Origin: JAUNQW01 sp043424615
Lineage (GTDB): Bacteria > Bacillota > Bacilli > Lactobacillales > Carnobacteriaceae_A
Length of the DNA stretch: 31,714 nucleotides
Direction: 5' to 3'
NCBI GenBank assembly: GCA_043424615.1
Contig: JBHWOX010000034.1
Location: 1 to 31,714 of the forward strand
This document shows positions 16,953 to 24,231 of the stretch, piece after piece. Under the pieces are notes generated by a model, which saw nothing but the letters and a program-made list of their open reading frames with translations, did not search any database and was not told where the DNA came from. The position numbers were made by a program, and so were the translations under genes. Within the stretch, counting starts at the first letter, position 1. Every line of letters starts with the position of its first letter.

Positions 16953-17996
16953 ATGAAACGGTTAGTAGGTTCCATCCTTGTCATTGTAGGGTTTTTAGTG
17001 TTTGCAGCCTTTTCTTATTATAGTGGAAATACAGATGCAAATTCAGCGGATTCATCATCAGAGCCAGCGGTTCAGGAGGAGCAAAAAATTAAAATCGGTT
17101 TGATTCAATTTATTGCCCATGAATCATTAGATACCATTAGTCAAGGAGCCATTGAAGCTCTGGAAGAAGCGGGTTATGTTGATGGCGAAAATGTTGAGAT
17201 TGATTATCAAAATGGTCAGGGTGATCAGAGTAATTTGAGTTCTATTGCGACACAGTTTATCAATGATGACGTGGACTTGATTATTGCTGTTGCCACACCC
17301 GCTGCCCAGGCAGTAGCGAATGCGACTTCAGATATTCCGATTATTCTAGCCGGTATAACAGACCCAGAAGGTGCAGGTTTGGTTGAAAGCAACGACCAAC
17401 CGGGTAATAATGTCACTGGAGTCAGCGATATGTCACCGGTTGATGAACAGCTGGCATTAATCCGCCAACTCCACCCGGATGCAAAAAAATTAGGCATCAT
17501 GTACGCGTCGTCTGAGCTAAATGCTAAAGTTCAAGGTGATATGGCTGAGGAATTAGCTTCAGATTATGGTTTTGAAGCCGTTGTACAAACCGTAAATACA
17601 ACTAATGATGTGAATCAAGCGTCCACCCAATTGGCCTCTGAAGCAGATGTTATCTGGGTCCCCAACGATAATATTGTCGCAGCTGCATTTCCAACTTTAA
17701 TTGAGAACACTAACGCAGCTGGGGTGGCTGTCTATCCTGCGGTTGATATTATGGTGGCCCAAGGAGGAGTCGCCACCATGGGAATTAATCAGTATTTCCT
17801 AGGTTTTCAATCAGGACAAATGGCTGCAGATATTTTACAAAATGGAACAGATCCTGCTCAAACACCGATTCAATTAGCTGAGAATTTAGATTTGGTGATT
17901 AACTATGAACAGGCCGACCGTTTGGGAGTGACCATCACGGATGAAATGAAAGAAGAAGCGGTGGATGCCGCTAGTCTAGAAGTGGAAGGAGAATAA
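16953..17996 (+). CDS. TrpX-type ABC transporter substrate-binding protein, membrane-anchored
   Basis: This is a periplasmic-type binding protein of the PF04392 (TrpX-like) family, with domain I opening at KIGLIQFIAHESLD (about residue 47). Landmarks are GAIEALEEAGYVDGENV, IPIILAGITDPEGAGLV and GNNVTGVSDMSPV. Streptococcal relatives import tryptophan; the ligand here cannot be read from sequence. Unusually, the N-terminal hydrophobic segment (residues 4-23) lacks a lipobox and I see no cysteine in the protein. It is therefore either held by an uncleaved signal anchor or released. ATG 16953 is preferred over a GTG two codons earlier. It is the first gene of an operon with a permease and an ATPase, and the permease ATG follows its stop by one base. 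Confidence 0.87.
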   Translation: MKRLVGSILVIVGFLVFAAFSYYSGNTDANSADSSSEPAVQEEQKIKIGLIQFIAHESLDTISQGAIEALEEAGYVDGENVEIDYQNGQGDQSNLSSIATQFINDDVDLIIAVATPAAQAVANATSDIPIILAGITDPEGAGLVESNDQPGNNVTGVSDMSPVDEQLALIRQLHPDAKKLGIMYASSELNAKVQGDMAEELASDYGFEAVVQTVNTTNDVNQASTQLASEADVIWVPNDNIVAAAFPTLIENTNAAGVAVYPAVDIMVAQGGVATMGINQYFLGFQSGQMAADILQNGTDPAQTPIQLAENLDLVINYEQADRLGVTITDEMKEEAVDAASLEVEGE

Positions 17997-17997
17997 G

Positions 17998-18882
17998 ATG
18001 GGAATTATTTTAGGAGCAATAGCAGAAGGTCTGCTGTGGTCTTTTATGGCTATTGGAATTTTCGTATCTTTTCGAATTTTGAAACGTCCAGATTTGACCG
18101 CTGAAGGAGCTTTTCCCTTAGGAGCGGCGGTGGCGGCCATTCTGATTAGTAATGGGATGAATCCCATTTTAGCCAGTCTCTTATCCTTCGTGATGGGGGC
18201 CTTGGCTGGTGCTCTCACCGGTTTTCTTATGACTAAATGTCGGGTTCCAGGTCTTTTAGCAGGAATTTTAGTGATGACTGGTTTATATTCAATCAATTTA
18301 AGAGTAATGGGGCGGTCTAATATTTCTTTAATCAATGCGCCACGCCTGACCAGCTTTTTCTCCAATTACGTCGACTTGCCCCCATTTTTTGATACCATTT
18401 TAATGGCCATTTTATTACTGATTATCGTGATTGCTTTAATTTCCTTTTTCTTCAAAACAGAATATGGCCAATCCATTATAGCGACAGGAGATAATGAAGA
18501 TATGGCACGCTCTTTAGGAATTAATCCAGATAGCATGAAAATTATGGGCCTCAGTTTGGCCAATGGCTTAGTGGGTTTATCTGGTGGATTGATTGCTCAA
18601 TTTAATGGTTATGCTGACATTTCCATGGGGATAGGTATTTTGGTTATCGCACTAGCCGCTATTTTAATTGCGGAAACCTTTATACCTAATCTTGACATGT
18701 CCTTGCGCTATGTGTCCCTGCCTATTGGGTCTATTATCTATCGACTTATTATTGCCCTGGTCCTCAGTTTGGGTATGCAACCGAATGATTTGAAAGTTAT
18801 TTCTGCTGTAGTTTTAGGACTTTTAATCGCTGTGCCGAATTTCATGCACGATCGTAAACAAGAAAATTTCGAACCCAAGTAA
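17998..18882 (+). CDS. TrpY-type ABC transporter permease
   Basis: This is a 294-residue membrane permease of the branched-chain amino acid/BPD_transp_2 class, with about eight to nine hydrophobic helices. It has the family pieces FRILKRPDLTAEGAFPLGAA near the start, CRVPGLLAGILVMTGLYSIN, and the coupling segment SLGINPDSMKIMGLSLANGLVGLSGG in shortened form before the last helices. It pairs with the preceding binding protein and the following ATPase to import a small organic solute, perhaps an amino acid. GGAAGGAGA lies immediately upstream, and the gene begins one base after the previous stop. Its own stop overlaps the ribosome binding site of the ATPase gene. Confidence 0.9.
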   Translation: MGIILGAIAEGLLWSFMAIGIFVSFRILKRPDLTAEGAFPLGAAVAAILISNGMNPILASLLSFVMGALAGALTGFLMTKCRVPGLLAGILVMTGLYSINLRVMGRSNISLINAPRLTSFFSNYVDLPPFFDTILMAILLLIIVIALISFFFKTEYGQSIIATGDNEDMARSLGINPDSMKIMGLSLANGLVGLSGGLIAQFNGYADISMGIGILVIALAAILIAETFIPNLDMSLRYVSLPIGSIIYRLIIALVLSLGMQPNDLKVISAVVLGLLIAVPNFMHDRKQENFEPK

Positions 18883-18892
18883 GGAGGATATG

Positions 18893-19705
18893 ATGGTTGA
18901 GCCAATTTTACAATTAAAAGATGTTCACAAAGTCTTCAATCCCAATACTCAAAATGAAAAGCATGTGTTGAAAGGGATTGATTTAGATATTTACCCTGAC
19001 GATTTTATCACTGTGATTGGAGGAAATGGAGCGGGGAAATCAACTTTGTTGAATGCCATAGCAGGAACATTTCCCATCAACAAAGGCTCCATTCTTTTAA
19101 ATGGACAGGCGATTGAAAAATGGCCTGAAGAAAAGCGGGCAGCGGACATTGCCCGGGTCTTCCAAGATCCTCTGAAGGGTTCCGCGCCGCGTATGACTAT
19201 TGCTGAAAACTTAGCTCTTGCTTACCGCCGTGGTGAAAAGAGAAAACTAAAAAAAATATTAGACAAGCAACTGTATGAATATTTCGAAAGCATCGTATCA
19301 AGTGTGGGCTTAAATTTAGGAGATCGCCTGCACGAAGAGGTAGGAAATTTATCGGGGGGACAGCGGCAAACCATTGCCATGATTATGGCAACAATCAAGC
19401 GTCCTCAACTCCTTCTTTTGGATGAGCACGTTGCGGCTTTAGACCCCAAAGCTTCTTCTGTGGTGATGGCTTTAACCCAGGAAAGAGTTGAAAAAGACCA
19501 TATCACGACCATGATGATTACTCATAATATGAAACACGCTATTGAATATGGCAATCGTTTGATCATGATGAATCAAGGACAGATTATTTATGATGTAGCT
19601 GGCCAAGAGAAAAAAGAATTAACCGTGGATCGCCTTCTCCAACGCTTCCACGAACTCGGTTCCGAAGAGACCTTAACGGATAAGATGCTCTTAGAATCCA
19701 ACTAG
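18893..19705 (+). CDS. TrpZ-type ABC transporter ATP-binding protein
   Basis: This is the ATPase of the same importer, 270 residues. Walker A is GGNGAGKST (43-51), the Q-loop reads FQDPLKGSAPRMT, the signature is LSGGQRQ and Walker B is LLLLDEHVAAL. The DEH in place of DEP is normal for this subfamily, and the H-loop reads MMITHNM. Two ATGs lie in a row at 18890 and 18893. The second is preferred because AGGAGG (18882-18887) is 5 bases away, against 2 for the first. No terminator is visible before the gdhA promoter. Confidence 0.92.
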   Translation: MVEPILQLKDVHKVFNPNTQNEKHVLKGIDLDIYPDDFITVIGGNGAGKSTLLNAIAGTFPINKGSILLNGQAIEKWPEEKRAADIARVFQDPLKGSAPRMTIAENLALAYRRGEKRKLKKILDKQLYEYFESIVSSVGLNLGDRLHEEVGNLSGGQRQTIAMIMATIKRPQLLLLDEHVAALDPKASSVVMALTQERVEKDHITTMMITHNMKHAIEYGNRLIMMNQGQIIYDVAGQEKKELTVDRLLQRFHELGSEETLTDKMLLESN

Positions 19706-19717
19706 TGGATAAATTTA

Positions 19718-19746
19718 TTATCAAATGACTAACTTTAGCTTACAAT
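19718..19746 (+). promoter_or_regulatory. Probable gdhA promoter
   Basis: TTATCA (19718-19723) and TACAAT (19741-19746) are 17 bases apart. Transcription would begin near 19753, which is too close for translation from the ATG at 19762 and favours the ATG at 19786. Confidence 0.45.
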
Positions 19747-19785
19747 AGAACTAGATAATTTATGAAGAAAGAGTGGGATTGTAGC

Positions 19786-21126
19786 ATGAAAGCAGAAGCT
19801 TATTGCCAGAAATTATTGGATGAGATGAAAGCCAAACACCAGGATAAGGAAGAATTTATCCAAGCTATTTCGGAATTTTTATCATCCATTGTTCCTTATT
19901 TAGATGAACACCCAGAAGTGATTGAACAAAATATCATCAAGGTTTTACTTGAACCAGAACGGATCATTCAATTCCGTGTCCCTTGGATGGATGATCAAGG
20001 CAAGTGGCAGGTCAACTTAGGCTATCGTGCCCAATACAATTCAGCCCTAGGTCCATATAAAGGGGGGATTCGTTTCCATCCTTCAGTTAACGAGAGTATT
20101 GTTCGATTTTTAGGCTTTGAACAAATTTTCAAAAATGCCCTGACTTCTTTACCTATTGGTGGAGGAAAAGGCGGAGCTGACTTTGATCCTAAAGGAAAAT
20201 CCGAAGCAGAAATCATGCGTTTTTGCCAATCTTTTATGACAGAGTTGCAAAAATATATTGGTCCTAATACTGACGTTCCGGCTGGTGATATGGGGGTAGG
20301 TCCAAGAGAAATTGGTTATTTTTATGGCCAATATAAACGTCTTAACCCTTATGAACCGGGAGTTTTAACAGGCAAACCCGTTTCCATGTGGGGATCTTAT
20401 GCTCGAACAGAAGCCACTGGCTATGGCTTGCTTTATATGGTGGAAAATGTACTGGCAGCAGAAGGTGATTCCATTGAAGGTAAACGCGTCCTCATATCCG
20501 GCAAAGGAAATGTAGGCTACCATGCTGCCGTTAAAGCAAGAGACCTGGGAGCTATTGTTGTCGGTATATCCGGTTCATCTGCGGCTATATATAATGAAAA
20601 GGGTATTGATTTTGACCGCTTAAAAGAGATGGTGGACAATCGTTTAGACTTCAAAGATATGACCCTAGCTGAAGGGACAGAACTCTATGAAGATGCTTCT
20701 ATTTTCACTATAGAAAAACCGTTTGATATTGCTTTACCCTGTGCCACTCAAAATGAAATTGATCTTGAAATCGCTCAAAACATGATTCATCAAGGGGTGA
20801 CCTATGTGTGTGAAGGAGCGAACATGCCCTGTAAGGATGAAGCGGTCCACTTGTTTAAGAAAGAAAATGTCATTTTTGTCCCTGCCAAGGCAGCCAATGC
20901 CGGAGGAGTCGCTGTTTCAGCCTTAGAAATGTCTCAAAACTCCCAACGTCTGCAATGGACCTTTGAAGAAGTAGACGGCCATTTAAAAGAAATTATGGCT
21001 GATATCTTTGAATTAATCAGTCAAACGGCTGAGCAATATGCTGAAAAAGGAGACTATGTGTCTGGGGCCAATATTGCTGGCTGTAAGCGCGTGGTTGAGA
21101 CCATGCAAGCCCAAGGGTTAGTATAA
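19786..21126 (+). CDS. gdhA: NADP-type glutamate dehydrogenase
   Basis: This enzyme interconverts 2-oxoglutarate plus ammonium and glutamate using NAD(P)H in the cytoplasm, assimilating nitrogen. With ATG 19786 the product has 446 residues and lines up residue for residue with remembered E. coli GdhA. It has GPYKGGIRFHPSV containing Lys92, then Lys116, and LPIGGGKGGADFDPKGKS with the catalytic Lys128. DVPAGDMGVGPREIGY, the Rossmann motif GKGNVGYHAA and PGKAANAGGV-like PAKAANAGGVAVS follow. The family resemblance is to the NADP(H) hexameric class, but cofactor preference is not proven by sequence. An in-frame ATG at 19762 would add eight residues. It lacks a ribosome binding site and sits too close to the likely transcription start. 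Confidence 0.95.
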   Translation: MKAEAYCQKLLDEMKAKHQDKEEFIQAISEFLSSIVPYLDEHPEVIEQNIIKVLLEPERIIQFRVPWMDDQGKWQVNLGYRAQYNSALGPYKGGIRFHPSVNESIVRFLGFEQIFKNALTSLPIGGGKGGADFDPKGKSEAEIMRFCQSFMTELQKYIGPNTDVPAGDMGVGPREIGYFYGQYKRLNPYEPGVLTGKPVSMWGSYARTEATGYGLLYMVENVLAAEGDSIEGKRVLISGKGNVGYHAAVKARDLGAIVVGISGSSAAIYNEKGIDFDRLKEMVDNRLDFKDMTLAEGTELYEDASIFTIEKPFDIALPCATQNEIDLEIAQNMIHQGVTYVCEGANMPCKDEAVHLFKKENVIFVPAKAANAGGVAVSALEMSQNSQRLQWTFEEVDGHLKEIMADIFELISQTAEQYAEKGDYVSGANIAGCKRVVETMQAQGLV

Positions 21127-21152
21127 AATAGAGATTAAAATATGATTCACCC

Positions 21153-21208
21153 ACTCCTCTTAAAGTAAGGATTGACTCAGTCCTTTCTATAAGGGGAGTT
21201 TTTGTTTT
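21153..21208 (+). terminator. gdhA terminator
   Basis: ACTCCTCTTA (21153-21162) pairs with TAAGGGGAGT (21190-21199), one G-T pair. A second inner stem of AAGGA with TCCTT sits inside, and the hairpin is followed by TTTTTGTTTT. Confidence 0.88.
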
Positions 21209-21322
21209 ACGGCAAACAATGAAAGAATAGGAAGAGTGAGGATTTAAACTCTCAAGTTCGATATTCATCTTTGAATGTTAGAAGTTGCTTTAGCATAGCG
21301 CTATAGAAAAAAAGAGAAATCA

Positions 21323-21331
21323 TGTTAAAAT
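21323..21331 (+). promoter_or_regulatory. Possible extended -10 promoter of the DUF697 GTPase gene
   Basis: TGTTAAAAT is an extended -10 with a 5/6 match, 28 bases before the ATG. No good -35 is seen. A 10-base palindrome ATAGCGCTAT lies just upstream at 21295-21304. Confidence 0.35.
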
Positions 21332-21359
21332 AAAAGTTGAATGAAAGGGGAGGGCTTTG

Positions 21360-22628
21360 ATGAAGTTGAACAATAAGTTCGAAAATATCGATCTGGTCAA
21401 AGAAATTATGGACCAAGCGGATGAAGAGATAAAGAAAATGCCGCCAGTTAATATTCTAGTGGCTGGAAAAACAGGAGTGGGGAAGTCCACTTTAATTAAT
21501 GGCTTATTTCGTGAAAAGTTGGCCACAACTGGAGTCGGAGAGCCGGTAACCCAACATATTCAAAAAATTCAAAAAGAAGGCATGCCCATCACCCTCTACG
21601 ATACACGAGGCTTAGAATTGAGCCCCCAGGTTCAAGAGCAAGTGACTGATGAAATTGCTGATATTTATGAAAAAACCCTAGGTACTGAAGATCAGATATT
21701 TGTCACTTATTACTGTATCAATGCTAATTCTAACCGGATTGAAGAGGCTGAAATTGAATTGATTCAGAATATCAGTGAAAAAATGCCTGTGATTATTGTT
21801 TTAACTCAATCTATAGGAGAACCTGCCCTAAAATTTAAAGCCTATTTGGAGGGTATGGATCTTCCAGTCGTGGATATCATTAATGTCATGGCTGACGATT
21901 ATAAGATCAGTGATGAACTCATCATTGAGCAATTTGGCTTAAAAGAATTAATTGAACAAACAGTAAAAGTCATCCCTGATGATATAGAACGGGCTTTTAC
22001 TAATGCCCAACATGCGGACATAGCGAGAAAAGCAAAATCGGCGCGTCGTTGGGCTAGAAAATATATCGCCGCTTCATTCGGTGTCGGTTTTGTACCCATT
22101 CCTTTTTCAGATGCCTCCATTTTAGTCCCCATGCAAATCACCTTAATTGCTCATATCACTGCTATTTTTGGCATATCGTTGGATAAGTCGACCTTAGTTA
22201 GTGTGGTTGCTGGTGTGTTTGGAACGACAGGGGCGACTCAGGGAGGTCGTTATATTGCGACCAACTTGCTGAAGTTAATCCCAGGAGCGGGGAGTTTGGC
22301 AGGGGGAGCGGTATCAGCTTTAACAGCTAGCATGATTACTTCTGCTTTGGCCATGTCTTATATTGAAGTCCTCACCCTGATTTGCCAGGCTGAAAAGGAA
22401 GGCAAGCTTGACCAATTGCCTGACATTCAAAGTCTGATGAAAGATAAATTTTCAGACCAGCTCAATAAACGTCAAAAAGCCAGTAATTTGGAAGAATTAG
22501 AATCCCTTTCAAATGACGATATAAAGCATATGGAAGAAGAAGTCGAACAAACATATAAAGAAATAAAACAACCGAATGAGAAGCAAGCAGGCCTAGTTGA
22601 AAAATTAAGAAATCTTTTCAATTTATAA
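21360..22628 (+). CDS. YcjF-like GTPase with DUF697 domain
   Basis: This 422-residue protein couples an N-terminal Ras-like/Era-like GTPase to a C-terminal DUF697 (YcjF-like) hydrophobic domain. The P-loop is GKTGVGKST (36-44), and Thr64 (PVTQHI) fits switch I. G3 is DTRGL (81-85). G4 is TQSIG (149-153) in place of the usual TKxD, as in relatives of this group. Residues about 235-345 are hydrophobic and glycine-rich, suggesting membrane association, and the last 60 residues are charged and helical. The role is unknown; stress or membrane quality control is only a guess. GGGGAGG at 21347-21353 fixes ATG 21360 over the TTG one codon before. The next gene has the same arrangement of signal and start. 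Confidence 0.85.
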   Translation: MKLNNKFENIDLVKEIMDQADEEIKKMPPVNILVAGKTGVGKSTLINGLFREKLATTGVGEPVTQHIQKIQKEGMPITLYDTRGLELSPQVQEQVTDEIADIYEKTLGTEDQIFVTYYCINANSNRIEEAEIELIQNISEKMPVIIVLTQSIGEPALKFKAYLEGMDLPVVDIINVMADDYKISDELIIEQFGLKELIEQTVKVIPDDIERAFTNAQHADIARKAKSARRWARKYIAASFGVGFVPIPFSDASILVPMQITLIAHITAIFGISLDKSTLVSVVAGVFGTTGATQGGRYIATNLLKLIPGAGSLAGGAVSALTASMITSALAMSYIEVLTLICQAEKEGKLDQLPDIQSLMKDKFSDQLNKRQKASNLEELESLSNDDIKHMEEEVEQTYKEIKQPNEKQAGLVEKLRNLFNL

Positions 22629-22667
22629 AGATTATGTAAATTCAATTAAACTGCTTCATATATGCGT

Positions 22668-22673
22668 TACAAT
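22668..22673 (+). promoter_or_regulatory. Candidate -10 element for the duplicated-domain gene
   Basis: TACAAT (5/6) lies here without a clear -35. If used, transcription starts near 22680, only 5 bases before ATG 22685 and about 29 before ATG 22709, which supports the later start. Confidence 0.3.
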
Positions 22674-22708
22674 ATGAGAACTGAATGATAGAGAAAGTAG
22701 GGACCTTG

Positions 22709-24070
22709 ATGATAACGAACTCAGAGCAACACCCTTTTGAAGTCTATGTGAATGAAGAAAGCTTTAAAAATCCAGCTTTACTTAAAGCCTGGCAGGAATA
22801 TGCGGCCTTCATCCTCCAAGCGGAGTTTTCTGATGTCAGTATGGATGAGAAACAAAATAATGGAATGACCTTGGATGAAGTGAATGACCATTTTAAAGCC
22901 TCTGTGCCAGCTCATCATCATGCTTTCCAAAACAGAGAAGAGTCGTTGAAGTATATCTATCAATCTGAAGAATTAATGCCGAAATCGGAAAATGCCTATA
23001 TGGCCACCATTTATTTTCATTTTTTAGACCGACGTTTGTATTATGCTGAAATTCGTATACAAGTGGATTCAGATTTGGAAAAAGATTTTATTTCAGCGGC
23101 TGAAAAAAGTCAACTTTTAGCCGACCATGCGTCTATTGAAAAATTAGCTGAGCTTCGTCCCCAAACCTTTGGCCTGGCTCAAATGAAGATGGATGGACAA
23201 ATGTCTTATGAATTATTTGTTCCTTATGTGGCTGATGATGGGGTCGAATATGCGGAATTCTTTATGATTCGCGATGGGCAGATTCAATTAGGCTATACCA
23301 CCACTTTAGCCAAAGAATTTCAAAGCAATAAAAATACCTTAATGCGTAATTTATTAGCATTTGAACAAATGTTAAAAAGAGAAAAAGCTAACAACCAGCT
23401 GGCTGATCATACAGACGGGTTGGACCATCCTTTTGACGACTATGTCAGCTCCTATACTTTTGAAAATCCGGCCAGCCGACTCGCTTTTCAAAACTATAAG
23501 GTCATTTACCATGATTTTGGTCTAGCTAACTTTGACTTGAGCGATTTAAAAGGAGTCAGCCCGAGCGAACTTGCCTCTCAATTTAAAGGACAGGACGATC
23601 CTACTCATATTATTAGTAGTGAAGAAGAGGAGTATCTGATTTACCTGTTTAAGTCTGAGCTTATTAATCCCCAAACAGGGAAAGAACGCCAGGCGGAATT
23701 GAAATTATATTTCTATAATAAAGTGTTGGTTTACGCCGATATTTTTGGACTGGACTCCTATTTCTATGAAAATGAACTTCTGGATTTTGATACAGCTTTA
23801 AAAGAATTACCTAAAGGCACGACTTTAGATAAGTTTATTGATATGGAACCAATTACCATGGGGCTGGGGCAATTTGTATATGAAAATGACAACTATACCA
23901 TTATAATGACTCCTCAAATGAGTCAAGAGGATCAGATGGTCATCGTCAATTATGTCTTTGTTCAAGATGTCATGCATTATGCTTTTGCTAGCAACTATAG
24001 CGATGTCAAGGATAATATTCGCAATGCCATGACTCAAACTTTTATGTCATTGACGCGCGAAGCTTTATAA
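22709..24070 (+). CDS. Unrecognised soluble protein made of two ~230-residue repeats
   Basis: I do not recognise this 453-residue protein. It has no signal peptide or membrane segment, is acidic, and contains an internal duplication. HPFEVYV....FKNPALLKAWQEY at residues 8-31 recurs as HPFDDYV....FENPASRLAFQNY at 240-263. RPQTFGLAQ (Gly155) recurs as EPITMGLGQ (Gly385). The offsets of 232 and 230 residues show the repeats stay in register over the whole length. Between these anchors both halves have Y-x-x-x-I/L strand patterns (YYAEIRI, LVYADI). The start is taken at ATG 22709, where AGGGACC-TTG-ATG mirrors the preceding gene. ATG 22685, eight codons earlier, has no ribosome binding site. It follows a DUF697 GTPase gene and ends in a terminator. 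The two may work together, which is inference from position. Confidence 0.8.
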   Translation: MITNSEQHPFEVYVNEESFKNPALLKAWQEYAAFILQAEFSDVSMDEKQNNGMTLDEVNDHFKASVPAHHHAFQNREESLKYIYQSEELMPKSENAYMATIYFHFLDRRLYYAEIRIQVDSDLEKDFISAAEKSQLLADHASIEKLAELRPQTFGLAQMKMDGQMSYELFVPYVADDGVEYAEFFMIRDGQIQLGYTTTLAKEFQSNKNTLMRNLLAFEQMLKREKANNQLADHTDGLDHPFDDYVSSYTFENPASRLAFQNYKVIYHDFGLANFDLSDLKGVSPSELASQFKGQDDPTHIISSEEEEYLIYLFKSELINPQTGKERQAELKLYFYNKVLVYADIFGLDSYFYENELLDFDTALKELPKGTTLDKFIDMEPITMGLGQFVYENDNYTIIMTPQMSQEDQMVIVNYVFVQDVMHYAFASNYSDVKDNIRNAMTQTFMSLTREAL

Positions 24071-24084
24071 GTGAATACAAGTTG

Positions 24085-24136
24085 AGCGGACCTGCTTTGG
24101 AGGAAACCTTCCTCCTAGCAGCCGCTTTTTTGTTTT
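24085..24136 (+). terminator. Terminator after the duplicated-domain gene
   Basis: AGCGG and CTGCT on the left pair with AGCAG and CCGCT on the right, with an inner GGAGGAA/TTCCTCC stem. The hairpin is followed by TTTTTTGTTTTT. Confidence 0.9.
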
Positions 24137-24151
24137 TATAGTTTTTTTTAA

Positions 24152-24165
24152 TGAGAGCGTTTACA
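24152..24165 (+). promoter_or_regulatory. cre site (CcpA operator) of the rbs operon
   Basis: TGAGAGCGTTTACA differs from the cre consensus TGWAANCGNTNWCA at one position (G for A at position 4). It overlaps the likely -35, a position from which CcpA represses. This predicts glucose repression of the operon. Confidence 0.65.
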
Positions 24166-24176
24166 AAAGTTGTAAA
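24160..24176. repeat. Perfect inverted repeat TTTACAA-N3-TTGTAAA overlapping cre
   Basis: Seven-base arms separated by AAG overlap the right end of the cre site and lie between the putative -35 and -10. This is the place and form of a dimeric repressor operator. No rbsR-like gene is present in the window to bind it. Confidence 0.5.
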
Positions 24177-24187
24177 ATTTGTTAAAT
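24160..24187 (+). promoter_or_regulatory. Possible rbs operon promoter
   Basis: TTTACA (24160-24165) and TTAAAT (24182-24187) are 16 bases apart. A second possibility uses TATAAA at 24200-24205. In the first reading the cre site covers the -35. Confidence 0.4.
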
Positions 24188-24231
24188 TGATTGATGGTTT
24201 ATAAATGTTATCTTGAGGAGGCTATTCTATT

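Noticed and set aside
17976..18365. 129-codon minus-strand frame over the importer permease
   Set aside because: Lysine/proline-rich antisense of membrane helices, with no signals.
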